DNA of 64,000 nucleotides from Cynocephalus volans (Eukaryota; Chordata; Mammalia; Dermoptera; Cynocephalidae): contig NC_084462.1 in the NCBI RefSeq assembly GCF_027409185.1, positions 186,832,071-186,896,070 of the forward strand, written 5' to 3'. A program made the position numbers and the translations under genes. This document shows positions 20,771 through 32,413 of the stretch, piece after piece (the first letter of the stretch is position 1; every line of letters starts with the position of its first letter). The notes under the pieces were generated by a model. The model was not told the DNA's origin, made no database searches, and saw only the letters and a list, made by a program, of their open reading frames with translations.

Positions 20771-21160
20771 ATCACTAATCTATTTATGATCAACTCAGGT
20801 TCATTCATCTGCCACCATCTCTGAATCACCACTTTCCTGTCAAACACTCAGGCCAGGTAACATCACTAGGCCTGAAATCTGAATGCCCTGTTACTGCGAT
20901 CAGTGTGTAACCCAAAATTCTGCACCATTTGAATTAATGAAGGCACCCCTGTACTCCAGAATTTTACTAGTGAGACACCTACGAGAACTAAAAATTCCTT
21001 CTAAATATTGCTCTCCTTGCATTATCGTTTCAGCTGAATGCTCCCAGTAAAATAAAATATTATAGGAACATCTGCACTGCTTTAAATATTTGCATTTATG
21101 TCAGTATGTTTGAAAGATCAAGTTCCAGGCCTTGACAGGAAGCCTCTCCCCAGCCCCCTC
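20771..21160. other. Spacer, nothing recognised
   Basis: AT-rich sequence without a visible gene or named repeat. Confidence 0.35.
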
Positions 21161-21162
21161 TG

Positions 21163-21590
21163 CACCTGCTGGAGCCTGTGCTGGGCATGTCCTGAGCACC
21201 CCCTGCAGCCGAGTGCTGGCCCTACAGGGGAGGCTCCTGCCTGGGCTCAGGGTGTGTTATCCTCGCAGCATCTCTACTCCAGCATTAAGGGTCTGTGCCA
21301 CAGCTTCAGAGTATTCTTTCAGGAACACCATATGCTTTTGTCAGCATTTCTTAAGATAGTGAATTAGTCTCACTAAACCCAAATGCTCTGTAGAGAAAAA
21401 ACAAGTGAATGTTTTATAACACTACCTGGGAGCCTGTTCCCTGGAGCTGGCAGATGCAGTGACATAGCTGACACTCACGGTGAGTCCAGAAATTCTTGGG
21501 GGTGTGGGAGAGTCTCTTATCTCCTCCAGAATTATCTTGCAGAAGGTCATAGCAGTGAACACCTGAGTCTAAAGAATTATGGGGCTCAGA
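21163..21590 (-). pseudogene. Highly decayed IGHV relic
   Basis: The 3' landmark CTCTGCACCTGCT (E-box 21163-21168) is followed by a CTCF-like GCACCCCCTGCAGC (21196-21209) and a nonamer-like GGCTCCTGC (21232-21240). Further on, TTCCCTGGAGCTGGCAGATG near 21437 resembles the framework-2 region of the VH3-like gene (TTCCCTGGAGCCTGGCGGAC), followed by a GTGAGTCCAG resembling the CDR1-flanking GTGAATCCAG. No frame is open and the heptamer is not recognisable. Confidence 0.45.
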
Positions 21591-21628
21591 GCCCACTCCA
21601 CAGCTAATAATGCAAGTAAATGCACACA

Positions 21629-21677
<49 letters not shown>
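21629..21677 (+). repeat. Microsatellite (AC)n
   Basis: About 24 CA dinucleotides with one CT interruption near the start. Confidence 0.95.
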
Positions 21678-21679
<2 letters not shown>

Positions 21680-21969
21680 GCTAGTGTTAATGGTAATGAG
21701 CAGGAAATATGTACTTCTTGTCTGTATTTTACATGTAGGTAGTGCCGCTACACTGACCCTGGGCCTAGGATTGTGACTCGCTTTGTCAAACAGAAGAAAA
21801 GTAAACACAATGCCAGTGTAGACTTGGGAAGTGCACACATTGTGGGATTTCCTGCTCTCCCATCACACAGGAACTCTTTAGATGCCTGTGAGATGGGGTC
21901 AGGGTCTCCCTGAGGAGGGCCAGACATACAAAGCCATGCCCAGTCAGTGCAACCACACTGAGCCCCCTG

Positions 21970-23370
21970 ACATGATCAAGTGGGATTCTTCCAAAGGATG
22001 CAAGGTTGGTTCAATATACTCAATTAATAAACATGATTCATTACTTCAAAAATTTAAAAAATATCAAGAACAAGAATCATGGTCATCTCAAGGGACATAG
22101 AATAAGCATTTGATAAAATACGCAATCCCTTCATGATAAAGACTCTTCACAAATTAGGTATAACAGGAAAAAATAAAAATAAATAAAAACTAGTAAAAGC
22201 CAAACATGACAAACCTACCAAAAACATCATCCCGAATAGAGAAAAAACAAAAGTTTTTGTTTGTTTGTTTGTTTGTTTTTCTTTAAGAGCAGGGAGAAGA
22301 CAAGGATGGCCACTGTCACCTCTCCTATATAACATAGTATCGGAAGAGCTGGCCAGAGCATTCAGAGAGGACTAAGAAGTAAAGGGAAACCTAATTGGCC
22401 AAAACAAGTCGAATTGTTTCCTTTTGCAGATGACATGATCTTATATAAAGAAAAACCTAAAGAATCTAGTAAAGAACTCTTAGAAGTGACAAGCAAATTC
22501 CATAAATTAGTCTGAAACACAATCAATATATGTAAAATACAGTAGTGTTTTAATACACCAAGAACAAACTATCAGAAAAGAGATTGAAAAAGCAATCCCA
22601 TTTACAATACTCACCCCAAAATAAAATACCTAGAAATATATTTAACCAAGGAAGTGAAAGATCTCTACAACGAGAACTACAAAACAATGCTGAAAGAAAT
22701 TAAATAGGACACCAAAAGACGGAACGCCATGTCATTTACATGGTTTGGAAGTGTTAAGGTGAAAATGTCCATACCACCCAAAGGTATATACAGTTTCAAT
22801 GCAATTGCATTCTTCAGAGAAATAGAAAAAACAATCCTCACATTCATATGGAATAACAAAAGACATCAAATAGAATCAAAAGGAAAAACAAACAAATGGG
22901 ATTATATCATACTAAAATCTTCTGCATTGCAATGGGAACATTCAACAGAATGAAAAGATGACTTACAGATACGGAAAAAATTACAAAATATTCATCCGAC
23001 AAGGACTAATATCCAGAATATACAAGGAATTCAAACAACTTCACAGTAAAATACATATGTACATATATATGTAAAGTATATATGTGCATACATACTTTAA
23101 AAATTGACAAAGGTGCTGAAAATGCATTTGTCAAAAAAGACATACAAATGGCCAACAGTCATGAAAAAATGCTCAACATTACTAAGCATCAGGGAAATGC
23201 AAATGAAAACCACATTGTGACATCACCTCACTCCAGTTAGACTGGCTAAAATCAAAAAGACACAGAATAACAAACGCTGGTGAGGATGCAGACAAATGGG
23301 AACACTTCTAGACTTCCCGTGGAACTGTTAGTTAGTTCAGCTGTTATGGAAAACAGAACGGCCATTTCTC
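21970..23370 (+). mobile_element. LINE-1 ORF2 fragment, sense
   Basis: Continuous LINE-1 ORF2 sequence from the reverse-transcriptase finger/palm region to near the 3' end is recognisable, with many stops and a (TTTG)n simple insertion at 22257-22280. A frame at 22729-22953 still encodes the SIPPKGIYSFNAIAF-like ORF2 block. 5' truncated. Confidence 0.75.
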
Positions 23371-23389
23371 AAACAATGAGAAGTTACAG

Positions 23390-24500
23390 TGGGGTTGTTT
23401 GAGATCCTTACACATTCTGGATATAAATCCCTTGCCAGGTGTATATTTTGTAAGTACTTTCTCCCATTCTGTAGGTTGTCTTTCTGCTCTGTTGATTGTT
23501 TCCATTGCTGAGCAGAAGTATTTTTATTTTCACATAGTCCCATTTGTTTAATTTTCTTTTGTGGCTTCGTTCTTTTAATGTACTGGATTACATTTATTCA
23601 TTGCGTGTGTTGAACGATCTTTGCATCCAGCATTAAAGTGAACTTGATCTTGCTGAATAATATTTGCAATAAATTTAATCTTTGTAAATATGTTAAGACT
23701 ATTTTAGTGGCCTAACATATTATCTGTCCTGAATAATTTTTCATGTGGGCTTCAGAAGAATGTGCGCTCTGCCCCTGTTGGATGGAATGTCTGTTCACTG
23801 TTTTTAGGTCCATTTGGTCTTAGATGTAGTTCAAGTCTGATGTTTCTTTATTGAACTTCTGATTGAATGATCTGTTTTTGAAAGTAGGGCATTCCAAACC
23901 CACTGTGACGATTGCTGTATATTTCCCTCCAGGTCTATTAATATTTATTACATATTTATGTCTGCATACACTCTCTATGTATGTACTTATATACACATAC
24001 GTATTTGAGTTGTTAAATGTTCTTGATGAATGAACTGCTTTATTATTATGAATAGCTTTTTAATCTCTATTTACAATTTCAGACTTAAACTCTATTTGGT
24101 CTTAAATAAGTGTAGCTGCCCCTCCTATCTTTCAGATTCTCCTTCCTTACATCTCCTTTATTCTTTTCACTGTGAATATTTTGCGTGCTATTCTGATAAT
24201 CTATGTCTTTGACTGAAGCGTTAAATCTATTTACATTCAATGTATATATTGATAGGTGAGGACTTACTATAGCCTTTTTCACTTATTTATTTTTCGGATT
24301 TCTCTGATGATCCTGTGATTCTGTCTTTCTCTCCTGCGGTCTTCCTTTCTGACTTGATGATATGCAGCATCAGTATGCTTTGATTCCTTTCTGCTTCACT
24401 TTCGTGTGTCCCTATAGCTTCTTGCTTTGTGGTTAGCATGAGGTTCATACACAACATGCAGTAGTTATCAAAGTTCCTTTGGTTGCAATAACAACTTACT
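23390..24500 (-). mobile_element. Antisense LINE-1 fragments (old)
   Basis: 23390-23580 is antisense to the LINE-1 ORF2 C-terminal region. 23580-24500 is antisense to an older LINE-1, with ORF2 phrases for the segment before the reverse transcriptase. Orientation is opposite to the preceding LINE-1. Confidence 0.6.
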
Positions 24501-25055
24501 TTTCATTGAGAAGAACTCAGCAATTAACTCCCCTCAGACACATTTTATGTTTTTGATGTCCCAATAGATATTTTACCTCGTGCATTCCTTAGCACATTAT
24601 ATCTCCATAAAATACAGTTTTTTTTTTTTTCAGAATGTGTGCTCTTTTGCACGATGGAAAAGTTGAGAAATCTTAAGTTGAATCATCATAAGTCAGAGAC
24701 TGTGCATCTTTCCACATGCTGCTAGACTGCACATTTTCTGTGAGAAATATACAGAAAAATTACTATTTATTTAAATCTAATTTAAATTCACATTGCATTA
24801 GCATCTCTGAAATAAGAAGTTCACACTTGCCACTGTACTTTTTCATTGTTATATATGACATTGTTAAAATTTTAAATGTGTTAGTTAATTTAGTTAACAT
24901 TGTATCAGACATTCAAGGTCACCGATGCCCTTATCATGAAACTAACATGCAGGTAAGAGCCACCGTGCACTGAAGAAGAATTTAAAAGGGCTGTTTCTTT
25001 GTGTTGAATTTTATGAATTTTTCATATATCTTGTGTAAAGAGTTATAGCCTTGTG
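24500..25055. other. AT-rich spacer, nothing recognised
   Basis: No gene or clear repeat, apart from a T13 run near 24619. Confidence 0.35.
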
Positions 25056-25062
25056 CGTGTGC

Positions 25063-25122
<60 letters not shown>

Positions 25123-25200
25123 CTGGCTATTACAGGGACCCAACCATGTGACATTTGTGTTATAAGGCTACACTCTAACCAAATCAGCTCAGTGGCAGCC
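25055..25200 (-). mobile_element. Microsatellite plus tRNA-derived-SINE-like tail
   Basis: (GT)n then (GA)n at 25055-25122 is followed by a stretch with ATTACAGGGACCCAACC and CTCTAACCAAATCAGCTCAGT, which resembles the complement of the tRNA-type head of a mammalian SINE (A and B box region). The match is by eye only and the SINE family cannot be named. Confidence 0.4.
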
Positions 25201-26250
25201 CCTGGATTCAGTTATAATACACATTCTCCACCTTTCCCTACATTCTTACAAAGAATGAACGTTTCATTTGAATTTAGGGTACATTAATTTCCTCTAACAG
25301 CACTCACTGTTGTGGATTGCTCTCTCAGCCCTTCTTCATATCTAATCCACATCATTGGCAATCATAGTTATTTGACTGCATGTATGTCACCTGGTCATTG
25401 GGGACATTGGTTATATACATTTTGGTTGTGCAATTGATACATTTTGATATACACATACATTGTAAAATGATACACCAATGTGAGTACCAAAGTATCTATC
25501 ACTTCATACACTTATCACTTGTATGTGTATCTCGAGAACAGTTCACATATACCCTCTTAGAAGTTATCAAGTATAAAATACACCAGTAGTAACTAATGTC
25601 ACAAGGGTGTACATCAGATCTCCAGAAGTCATTCATCCTGTTAAATAAAAGCTTTGTGACCTTTTCCAGTATCTCTCTATTCCTACAACTCCAGTTCTCT
25701 GAAAACCACCGTTCTGCCCTGTGAATTTCACTGCATATATGGGGTCTGCTCATTGGGGACATTGCTTACATTAAGGGTCACAAGCCTGTTTGGTCCATTA
25801 CCTAATCACTGCGTGACACTAGCGTCTCTTGGTCTTGTCCACCAGGTGCTGTGAAGCTGGTGGATCCATCTGGACATGCTCTGCCATAAATTGTGTGACT
25901 TGTTATAGGTGGCCTGGCACCACCAGCCACATGTGCCCCTCACAAGATGCAGGCCTGTCCTGCACTAGTGCCTGAATTGCCTGGTTATGTGTCTGAAAGT
26001 CACAAGGGCTCACTTTCATAGGTAAGGAAGGTTCAGCTGACGCACCTGTCACCTGTTCAGGCCTCCGTAGATAGATGAACACACGATATACGCATTAGGG
26101 GACTGAGTGGGGTTGAATTCATCGATGGACAAACCTTTATTCAAATCCACAAGGGGCAGAGTTGTGCGTATCTGAGGTAAGGGGATCATGTATGAACAAA
26201 CGGTGTTTGTCAGAGGTCAAAGAATGTGAGCTTAGAACACACAGCCAATG
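25200..26250. other. Spacer between LINE-1 cluster and VH3-like gene
   Basis: No gene. The segment 25830-25930 resembles the block at 17590-17720 and 36590-36720. Confidence 0.4.
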
Positions 26251-26255
26251 GGCCT

Positions 26256-26278
26256 TTTTTTTTTTTTTTTTTTTTTTT
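26256..26278 (-). repeat. Poly-T run
   Basis: A T23 run, probably the tail of an antisense retroposon. Confidence 0.7.
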
Positions 26279-26559
26279 CAGTTAAATTATTTCCAGTCAA
26301 GAATGATGAGAATCTTCCGGAAGATCTGCTTGTCATGAATGAAACATGAGTCATAGAAATTCGGTGAAGGAAAAGACCTTAGTGACTGCTCAAATCTCAT
26401 TTTCAAAAAACATCGTCAGTTTCTCCGTCGTTAACCAAGAGAGGATGTGAGGAGTTCAAAACACAAAGAAAAAGACATGAAGTGTCTCAGGAGACACCTC
26501 CGACCTTGGAGAGGACACGAAACCGTTGATGTCTTTAGGAAACACCTCAGTGTCCTCTG

Positions 26560-26565
26560 CACCTG
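26560..26565 (-). promoter_or_regulatory. E-box in conserved block 3' of the VH3-like RSS
   Basis: CACCTG within CTCTGCACCTGCC, 71 bp from the nonamer, matching the position in the VH4-like genes. Confidence 0.5.
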
Positions 26566-26602
26566 CCACTGGCACGAGGCCCCTGAGCTCAGTGTGTCCT
26601 GC

Positions 26603-26616
26603 GCGCCCCCTGGTGG
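26603..26616 (-). promoter_or_regulatory. CTCF motif 20 bp beyond the VH3-like RSS
   Basis: The minus strand reads CCACCAGGGGGCGC, a full match to the CTCF core, with flanking GGGA and GCAGG that also fit. The motif is in the same orientation as the V gene, pointing to the D-J-C side, and sits between the E-box and the nonamer. In mouse, proximal VH genes with such CTCF elements beside their RSS gain RAG accessibility during chromatin scanning. That role here is inference. Confidence 0.8.
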
Positions 26617-26636
26617 TCCCGTGTGTCCCTGCAGTA

Positions 26637-26675
26637 GGTTCTTGTCTGGGCTCCCACTGATGTCCCCTCACTGTG
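26637..26675 (-). promoter_or_regulatory. 23-RSS of the VH3-like gene
   Basis: Consensus heptamer CACAGTG (26669-26675), 23-bp spacer (26646-26668) and nonamer ACAAGAACC (26637-26645). The nonamer is less A-rich than that of the VH4-like genes. Confidence 0.95.
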
Positions 26676-27135
26676 TCTCTCGCACAGTAATACGTGGCCG
26701 TGTCCTCAGTTCTCGCATTTTCAGTTTGCAGATACAGTGTGTTCTTGGCGTTTTCCCTGGAGATGGTGAATCGGCCCTTCACGGAGTCAGCGTAGTATGT
26801 GCTACCACCACTCCCGCTAATGGCTGAGACCCACTCCAGCCCCTTCCCTGGAGCCTGGCGGACCCAGCTCATGCCATAGTCATCAAAGGTGAATCCAGAG
26901 GCGACACAGGTGAGACTCAGAGACCCTCCAGGCTTCACCAAGCCTCCCCCGGACTCCACCAGCTGCACCTCACACTGGACACCTGCAAACACAGAGACAC
27001 CCTGGTCAAAAAACTCTCACACGAATCCACTATTTCTCCCACCCATAACCACACACATTCCCAATGTCTGTATTTCGCCTTAATATGACCTTTTAATACA
27101 GCAAGAAGGAAAACGCAGCTCAGTCCAAACTCCAT
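26676..27135 (-). CDS. IGHV gene, VH3-like, apparently functional
   Basis: The leader exon is 27090-27135 ([15 protein letters not shown]) with a GTCATA donor, weaker than GTGATT usual in VH3. The V exon is 26676-26982 after a TTTGCAG acceptor. Framework 1 starts [16 protein letters not shown], conserved Cys is in LTCVAS, Trp41 in [11 protein letters not shown], and the second Cys in TYYCAR. CDR1 is GFTFDDYG (8) and CDR2 ISGSGGST (8). Framework 3 reads [16 protein letters not shown] and then [10 protein letters not shown], where VH3 genes almost always have a MNSLRAEDTA pattern. The change keeps the frame and looks like a compensated +1/-1 shift. Clan III assignment is secure. Octamer and 23-RSS are intact and a CTCF motif lies just past the RSS. 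It is the only VH3-like gene in the window without lesions. Confidence 0.95.
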
Positions 27136-27259
27136 GGTGACTCGTCTGTGTTCAGTCCTGATCACCGAGTTGGAGCACCTGGGGATCTGGGGCTGGTTCT
27201 TGTCTCCCAGAGCTGCAGGGTCAGGGCTGGGCTGCTTTACATCAGCAGAGGGAGGCCCT

Positions 27260-27267
27260 ATTTGCAT
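27260..27267 (-). promoter_or_regulatory. Ig octamer of the VH3-like promoter
   Basis: A perfect ATGCAAAT on the minus strand, 125 bp upstream of the start codon. Confidence 0.93.
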
Positions 27268-27299
27268 GTCCTCCTGCTACATAGCAGGCTCTGTGGTGG

Positions 27300-28070
27300 G
27301 AGCCTATGAAGAGGGCCGAGTCCAGAGCAGATGTGAGGGCTCCAGGGCAGTTTGGTGGCAATAACTATATTTGTGACAATATGTTTTTTATTATACGATT
27401 ATAACTTGATAGATACTTATAATTCATCTACATTGTTTTTGCACAGAAACACAAAGTATTTGAGGCACTTATGAATACTAATTCTTTATATAGATGTACA
27501 GTTATAAACAAAATCATCAAAAGATTATACAGTTAACCAAGTGCTCATCTTTGGGCAGAGGGAGCGTCAGTTTCTGGGTCTGTGCTCCACACCATGGATC
27601 CAACCCCAGCACAGAGCTGGGCCTGCCTAGTGACATTTGCCTAGTTAGGTTCTCCTTCCTGTAATCACACTTTGTGATTTTGGTGTGTTCTGCCTTTTAT
27701 TCACATTATACTTAGAGAACCAGAGTTCATGCAGCTGCAACTTAAAGGATCTCTGAAATTATATGTTCCAGTATTTCCTTATCTCTCTCTATTGACATCT
27801 GCTTTTATTTGTAACCATCATAAGAAGCTATAATAGACAGAACAAACTGCACCTATTCAAAGTGTGCACTTGATGAGTGCTGACATACATGTGCACCTGC
27901 ACAGTCACCACCACAATGGAAATAGTGCACAAATATTTCATCCCAAAGCATTTCCTGCTGTTCTTCTGATTTCTCTTCCCACTGCTTCCTTCCTCTCTCC
28001 GTATGTCCAGGCAGCTCGTGAACTTCTTTATGTTACTTCACAGTATTTTTTTCTCATCTTCAATTGAAGT
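27300..28070. other. 5' flank of VH3-like gene, nothing recognised
   Basis: AT-rich sequence with no conserved frame or repeat I can name. Confidence 0.35.
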
Positions 28071-28275
28071 AAATGTAATATACAGTCAGTGCTTGGGATT
28101 CCTTGCTATACTTCATTCTGATCTTTTTTTCAAAATGTGTGACTTAAGCACTCATGACTTTTAATACGGTGTAGTATCCCGATGTATGAAAATGCTTCTT
28201 TTATTCAGTTTACCTGCTAATGGGAATTTGGATCATGCTCAGATTCTGGATATTATAAAGTAAGCTGCTGTTAGA
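28070..28275 (-). mobile_element. Possible old antisense LINE-1 3' UTR
   Basis: Phrases such as CTGGATATTATAAAGTAAGCTGC resemble the complement of LINE-1 ORF2/3' UTR sequence in decayed form. Confidence 0.35.
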
Positions 28276-29440
28276 ATACAAATGTAGAGATGGAGTAAAA
28301 GAGTTTTTTCTTATTGTTTCAAGAAACACAATAACACTAGCAAGCCCATTGGATAAGTGGCAAATTAGTGCATTTTCTTAAAGAAATCAAAGAGTGAAGT
28401 GAACAAGACAAACAGCAAACCTGAAATCTGGACAGAGTAGTTTTCAGGAAAAACAGGACCAAACCTTAGCTCACCTGGGTCGGACATCACTAGATGGCAA
28501 ACACACTAGAGTAAAGATGAAACTAGAAATAGTTCATGAATTTCCAAATGTCCAGTGTGCTAAAGCATCAGAGTGTGAATCTGCCGGGATGCACACATCT
28601 GCAGGGATCCTAACTTCTTTCTGGCTTCTCCAGGGTTGGGGAGAATCACTCAGCTCCCGCCTCCTGGGGTGGTGCTCAAGGGGGAGAGGAGGAGCCCCCT
28701 GCCTAGTGCTCCAGCACCTCCTCCAGCTCCTCCACACAACAAGTTATCAATGTGCACGGGAGGCAGCAAAGCCAATATTTATGCTTTACATTTTGAGAAA
28801 CTGCTGAACAGTTTTTCAAAGTGCATATAAATTTTATGTTCTCACCAGCATTTTATGAACAAACTGATTTCTCCACATCCTCATCAATAGCTCTTATTAT
28901 TCCTCATTTTTATCATATTCATACAACGTGGCACAAAACAGAAACCTAAAACATAAAAGAACCTGAATACTGAACACTGCATATTATTAATTCCACCGAT
29001 GAAAATTATCCAGAATAGGCATGCGTGGAGAGAGAAATTAGGTTAGTTGTCACTGGACCAGGATAAACAGGAGAAAGGGAGGACTGGAACGTGACACTGA
29101 AGATATGTGTTCATTTTGGGATATTCAAATAATCTAAAATTAAATTCTGGTGGTGTTTCCACAAATTTTGCTAATTATTTTGTGAGTAACATTTACTGAA
29201 GTCTTCTAAACTGTACACTTTTATAGGTAGATTTTATCATAAGTAAAATATATTTCAATAATTTATAAAAAAATCTATCATTAACTTTCATCAATTAATA
29301 CAGTTCTACAATTTTTTACAGTTTATAACCCATATGAAACATACTTTTGTGAAACAAACAACAAACATTGTGATGTCAGTAATTTAAAGGATATGAGAGC
29401 ATTGTCTATTTTCTCTTTTGTTCTCTGTGCTTTCTGGCTC
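28276..29440. other. Spacer, nothing recognised
   Basis: A GC-richer island at 28560-28750 has short frames on both strands but no homology I recognise. Confidence 0.35.
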
Positions 29441-29765
29441 ATGTCCATAGAGTCTGCGCACACACCTAGTTCCTGAATTGTTTCACCTATATTTTGCCTT
29501 AGTAATTTTTCAGTTTCAGGTCTTATACTTAAGTCTTTAATCCACTTTGAGTTGAATTTGTATACGGTGTGAGGTAAATACCTAGTGTCATCCTTCTGCT
29601 TATGGACATCCAGTTTTCCCTGCATCACTTGCTGAGAGGAAGTCTTGTCCCCAATGTAGATTTTTGTTGCCTTTGTCCCATATCAGATGGCTGTGAGCCT
29701 GAGGGGTGAGTTCTGTATTCTCAATTCTGCTCCACTGGTCTGAGTGTCTATAGTCAGTACTAATA
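29440..29765 (-). mobile_element. LINE-1 ORF2 fragment, antisense
   Basis: The complement encodes the ORF2 C-terminal region around the 'KSKWIKDL' block (visible in the minus frame 29323-29628). It ends near a short repeat GTTTCTATAGTCAGTA at 29766-29781. Confidence 0.65.
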
Positions 29766-29874
29766 GTTTCTATAGTCAGTAATAATATATTTCAAAATAG
29801 CAAGGAGAGTAAGTTTCAAATGTCTTCCCCCCAAAATTCTAAGTTGATGCGATGGATATATTGACCAGCTTGAC

Positions 29875-30493
29875 CTGGAAAATCTACACAACTATTCCAG
29901 TTGTCGAGAAGGCAAAACATCACTAGACAAAAAGTCTCATTAGATTAGTTATACTATGTTTCCATTTGTATTGTCAGGGCTAGTGCTCAGACCCTTCAAA
30001 CCCATTGTACAAGCTGCATCACAAACCCCTCACATGCCAGGCTCGGTCAACAGACACTTCACACACAGGTCCACGCTAGGTAATTGGAAAGATCCCGGTA
30101 TCATTGGCAGATGACATGAGCTCCATCTTCAGCAACAGCAGCAGCAGCTTTCAGGTCCAGCAGCTGACAAGTCTGGTGGTGGCAGAGGTGGTGGTGGCAG
30201 CGGCCTTGCAGAGGGTCCCAGTGGCACTGGCAGCAACAGCTTGGTCAACACCCTCCAGAAGAAGGAGAGGCTTCCCATAGCCCCTGTGGACCTCCCAGGG
30301 GTGGGGAGAGCACCGTGGGTCAGACCCACTCATCCTTTATACTTCAGTCCATAACCCAGGAAACCTGGGTGCACACGCGCAATTACATTAGACAATAACC
30401 AAGGAACACCTGGGCGCACGTGCATATTTAGATCAAATGCTCAGACATATTTTGAACATCTGAGGGGCCCTGAACATTTTCCTATATTTTCCC
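29875..30493 (-). mobile_element. Probable solo LTR, class II type, inserted in unit B
   Basis: The sequence is absent from the corresponding place in unit A (10540-10545). On the minus strand it begins TGTTGGGAAAATATAGG and has a TATAAA box at 30336-30341 preceded by GC-rich promoter-like sequence; GGTGGT/GCAGCA trinucleotides occur at 30130-30205. The 3' boundary and target duplication are not resolved. About 100 bp at 29985-30060 also match 1850-1940. Confidence 0.45.
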
Positions 30494-30499
30494 AACAGA

Positions 30500-32290
30500 T
30501 CTAATTATTCCACATTATATACGTTTTTCAAAACGTCACTCTGTTCCTCATAAATGAATACAATTATGATTTATCACATAAGATGATATTAATAAATAGA
30601 GAAGGAGATATAGCCTCTCTCAGACAACAAAGTGGTAAAGGATCAAGGCGTCCCTCAGAAATCCCGAATGAGCTGAGGACAGCGGCCAGTACAGCTCCTA
30701 TTCGACACCTTCAATGTGACAAGTGGAAGTAAACAAGCAGCAACCAGAAGGAAACATCAACACAGCCCTTTTCTCCAGGTGACACGAGGAGTTCTGGGTT
30801 CAGGTCTCACAATAAGAACCTTGGGTGTCATCACTCCCATCCAGAAAAAAAGTAAAAACTCTGAACGAAATGAAAATTGGTGACAATTCTTATATCTGTA
30901 GAAGAATTTATGTCACCGGGTGAACGGCTGTCCCCAAAAACTGAAGATGCAGCCAGGAAGACACACAGGGTCATAACCTGTCAGATTAGAAACTCATGAG
31001 CAGAAACCTCCATGGGACCCAGGACTGGGGGAGATAAACCAGAGCTGCAGCTGAAGAATTGCTGAAGACTCAGAGCTGGGAAGTCTGAGAGTTGGGTGCA
31101 GCCCAGTGCAATGGTCTCAGGGATCCCCAACACTTTAAACTCTACCTCAGGGGCCCAACCGTGTTCTCCAAGAAAATATCAGAGAAGAATCCTGATGTTC
31201 AGAGCAGAGAAAGGGAGGAAGGAGCCGTTCCGAAATACCCCAGAGCATGACCTTCTCTATAAGACGCCTTGACCTTAGGAGAAGCGAGTTTAGCTGATCC
31301 TAATGGACTGCAGATTCATCAGAGCATCATTGACATGAGAGAAGAGAAAAAATGAGTCCCCTCCCCCTCCTGCAAGAGACTTGCAGTGTCCCCTAAAGGA
31401 GGGTAAAGGGAGAAGCACTTGTGAATGTCACACCCAGGACACGGCTCACTACAGGACAGAACTCATCCTAGGACTGTGCACTGCTTCCCTACCCCACACC
31501 TTACCCACATCCACAGGGCTCCTGTATCATGACAGAGAGAAACGAAAGCACCACATGCACGTTAGACACTATTTAAGAAGACTCTATGAAAATGTGGTCC
31601 ACAGAGGAGACAAAAGCAAGGACATCAGGGGACATTTTCTGCAATCTGTTGCTTTTCTTGTCATCCTGTCAGGCTCTTGTCTCTGAGAGATCCAGCCCAA
31701 AATTCAACCCAGCAGGGCGCTGCTGGATGTATATCTCTGTGCTTGTCACCCTGAATCCTCCACATGGAAATAGAAGAGCTGTGTCTGGCCATGAGGCATC
31801 TGATTCTCCATCCAGGACACTGAGGAATGGGTGGAGAGGGTGACAAATCCTAAACATCAATGTCCACAGTGTGGATGAGGATCCAGAGGCTAAACTGCCC
31901 CATTGAGGATAGAGACGCCATGGGCAGGGGTCCAGTAGGATGATAATAACCACGTGGGTGCAGCTGCACTTTATTTAGGGAAAAATGCTGATTTAGAGAC
32001 AGGGTGTTCCTGGACAGATGTAATGTTTGGGGAAAATAATAATAGATCATAAAGATTTGTGTGTCAGGAAAAATAAGGTAAAAAAAAAAAAAAACTCAAG
32101 GAAGGAAAGTCCCCAGTGAAAAGAACCTTCTCATCTGCACATGAGGAAAGTTCCTTCACTCTGTGTTGCCTGCAGTGAGAACATGGGAATTAGAGTCACA
32201 AAGAATAAAGCAGGACATGACCCTGAGGGGCATCTGGGAGTCAGCAGGGCAGAGGAAATCTCAGATCCCAAGAGGAACCCCCATCCCCTC
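30500..32290. other. 3' flank of VH4-like gene B, no gene
   Basis: Shared with 10550-12910 of unit A. The left inverted-repeat arm is retained at about 30865-30985. Confidence 0.5.
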
Positions 32291-32294
32291 TCTG

Positions 32295-32300
32295 CACCTG
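32295..32300 (-). promoter_or_regulatory. E-box in conserved block 3' of gene B RSS
   Basis: CACCTG in CTCTGCACCTGCTCC, 74 bp from the nonamer, as in gene A. A degenerate CTCF-like GCGCTCCCTGCAGC follows at 32334-32347. Confidence 0.5.
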
Positions 32301-32374
32301 CTCCATGGGGCACAGGAGCCGGGTGGGCCTTGAGCGCTCCCTGCAGCCCAGACCCCTCCTGTATCCTGCAGGGA

Positions 32375-32413
32375 GGTTTGTGTCTGGGCTCACGCTGACT
32401 TCCTGTCACTGTG
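32375..32413 (-). promoter_or_regulatory. 23-RSS of VH4-like gene B
   Basis: Heptamer CACAGTG (32407-32413), 23-bp spacer (32384-32406), nonamer ACACAAACC (32375-32383). It differs from the gene A RSS by one spacer base. Confidence 0.97.

Noticed and set aside
20274-20789. 171-residue open frame with an 18-residue repeat
   Set aside because: It is forced by the 54-bp minisatellite (54 is divisible by three). No start context, no other coding signal.
25123-25200. Functional tRNA gene
   Set aside because: Only the A/B-box-like part resembles a tRNA and it follows a GA/GT microsatellite, which fits a SINE fragment instead.
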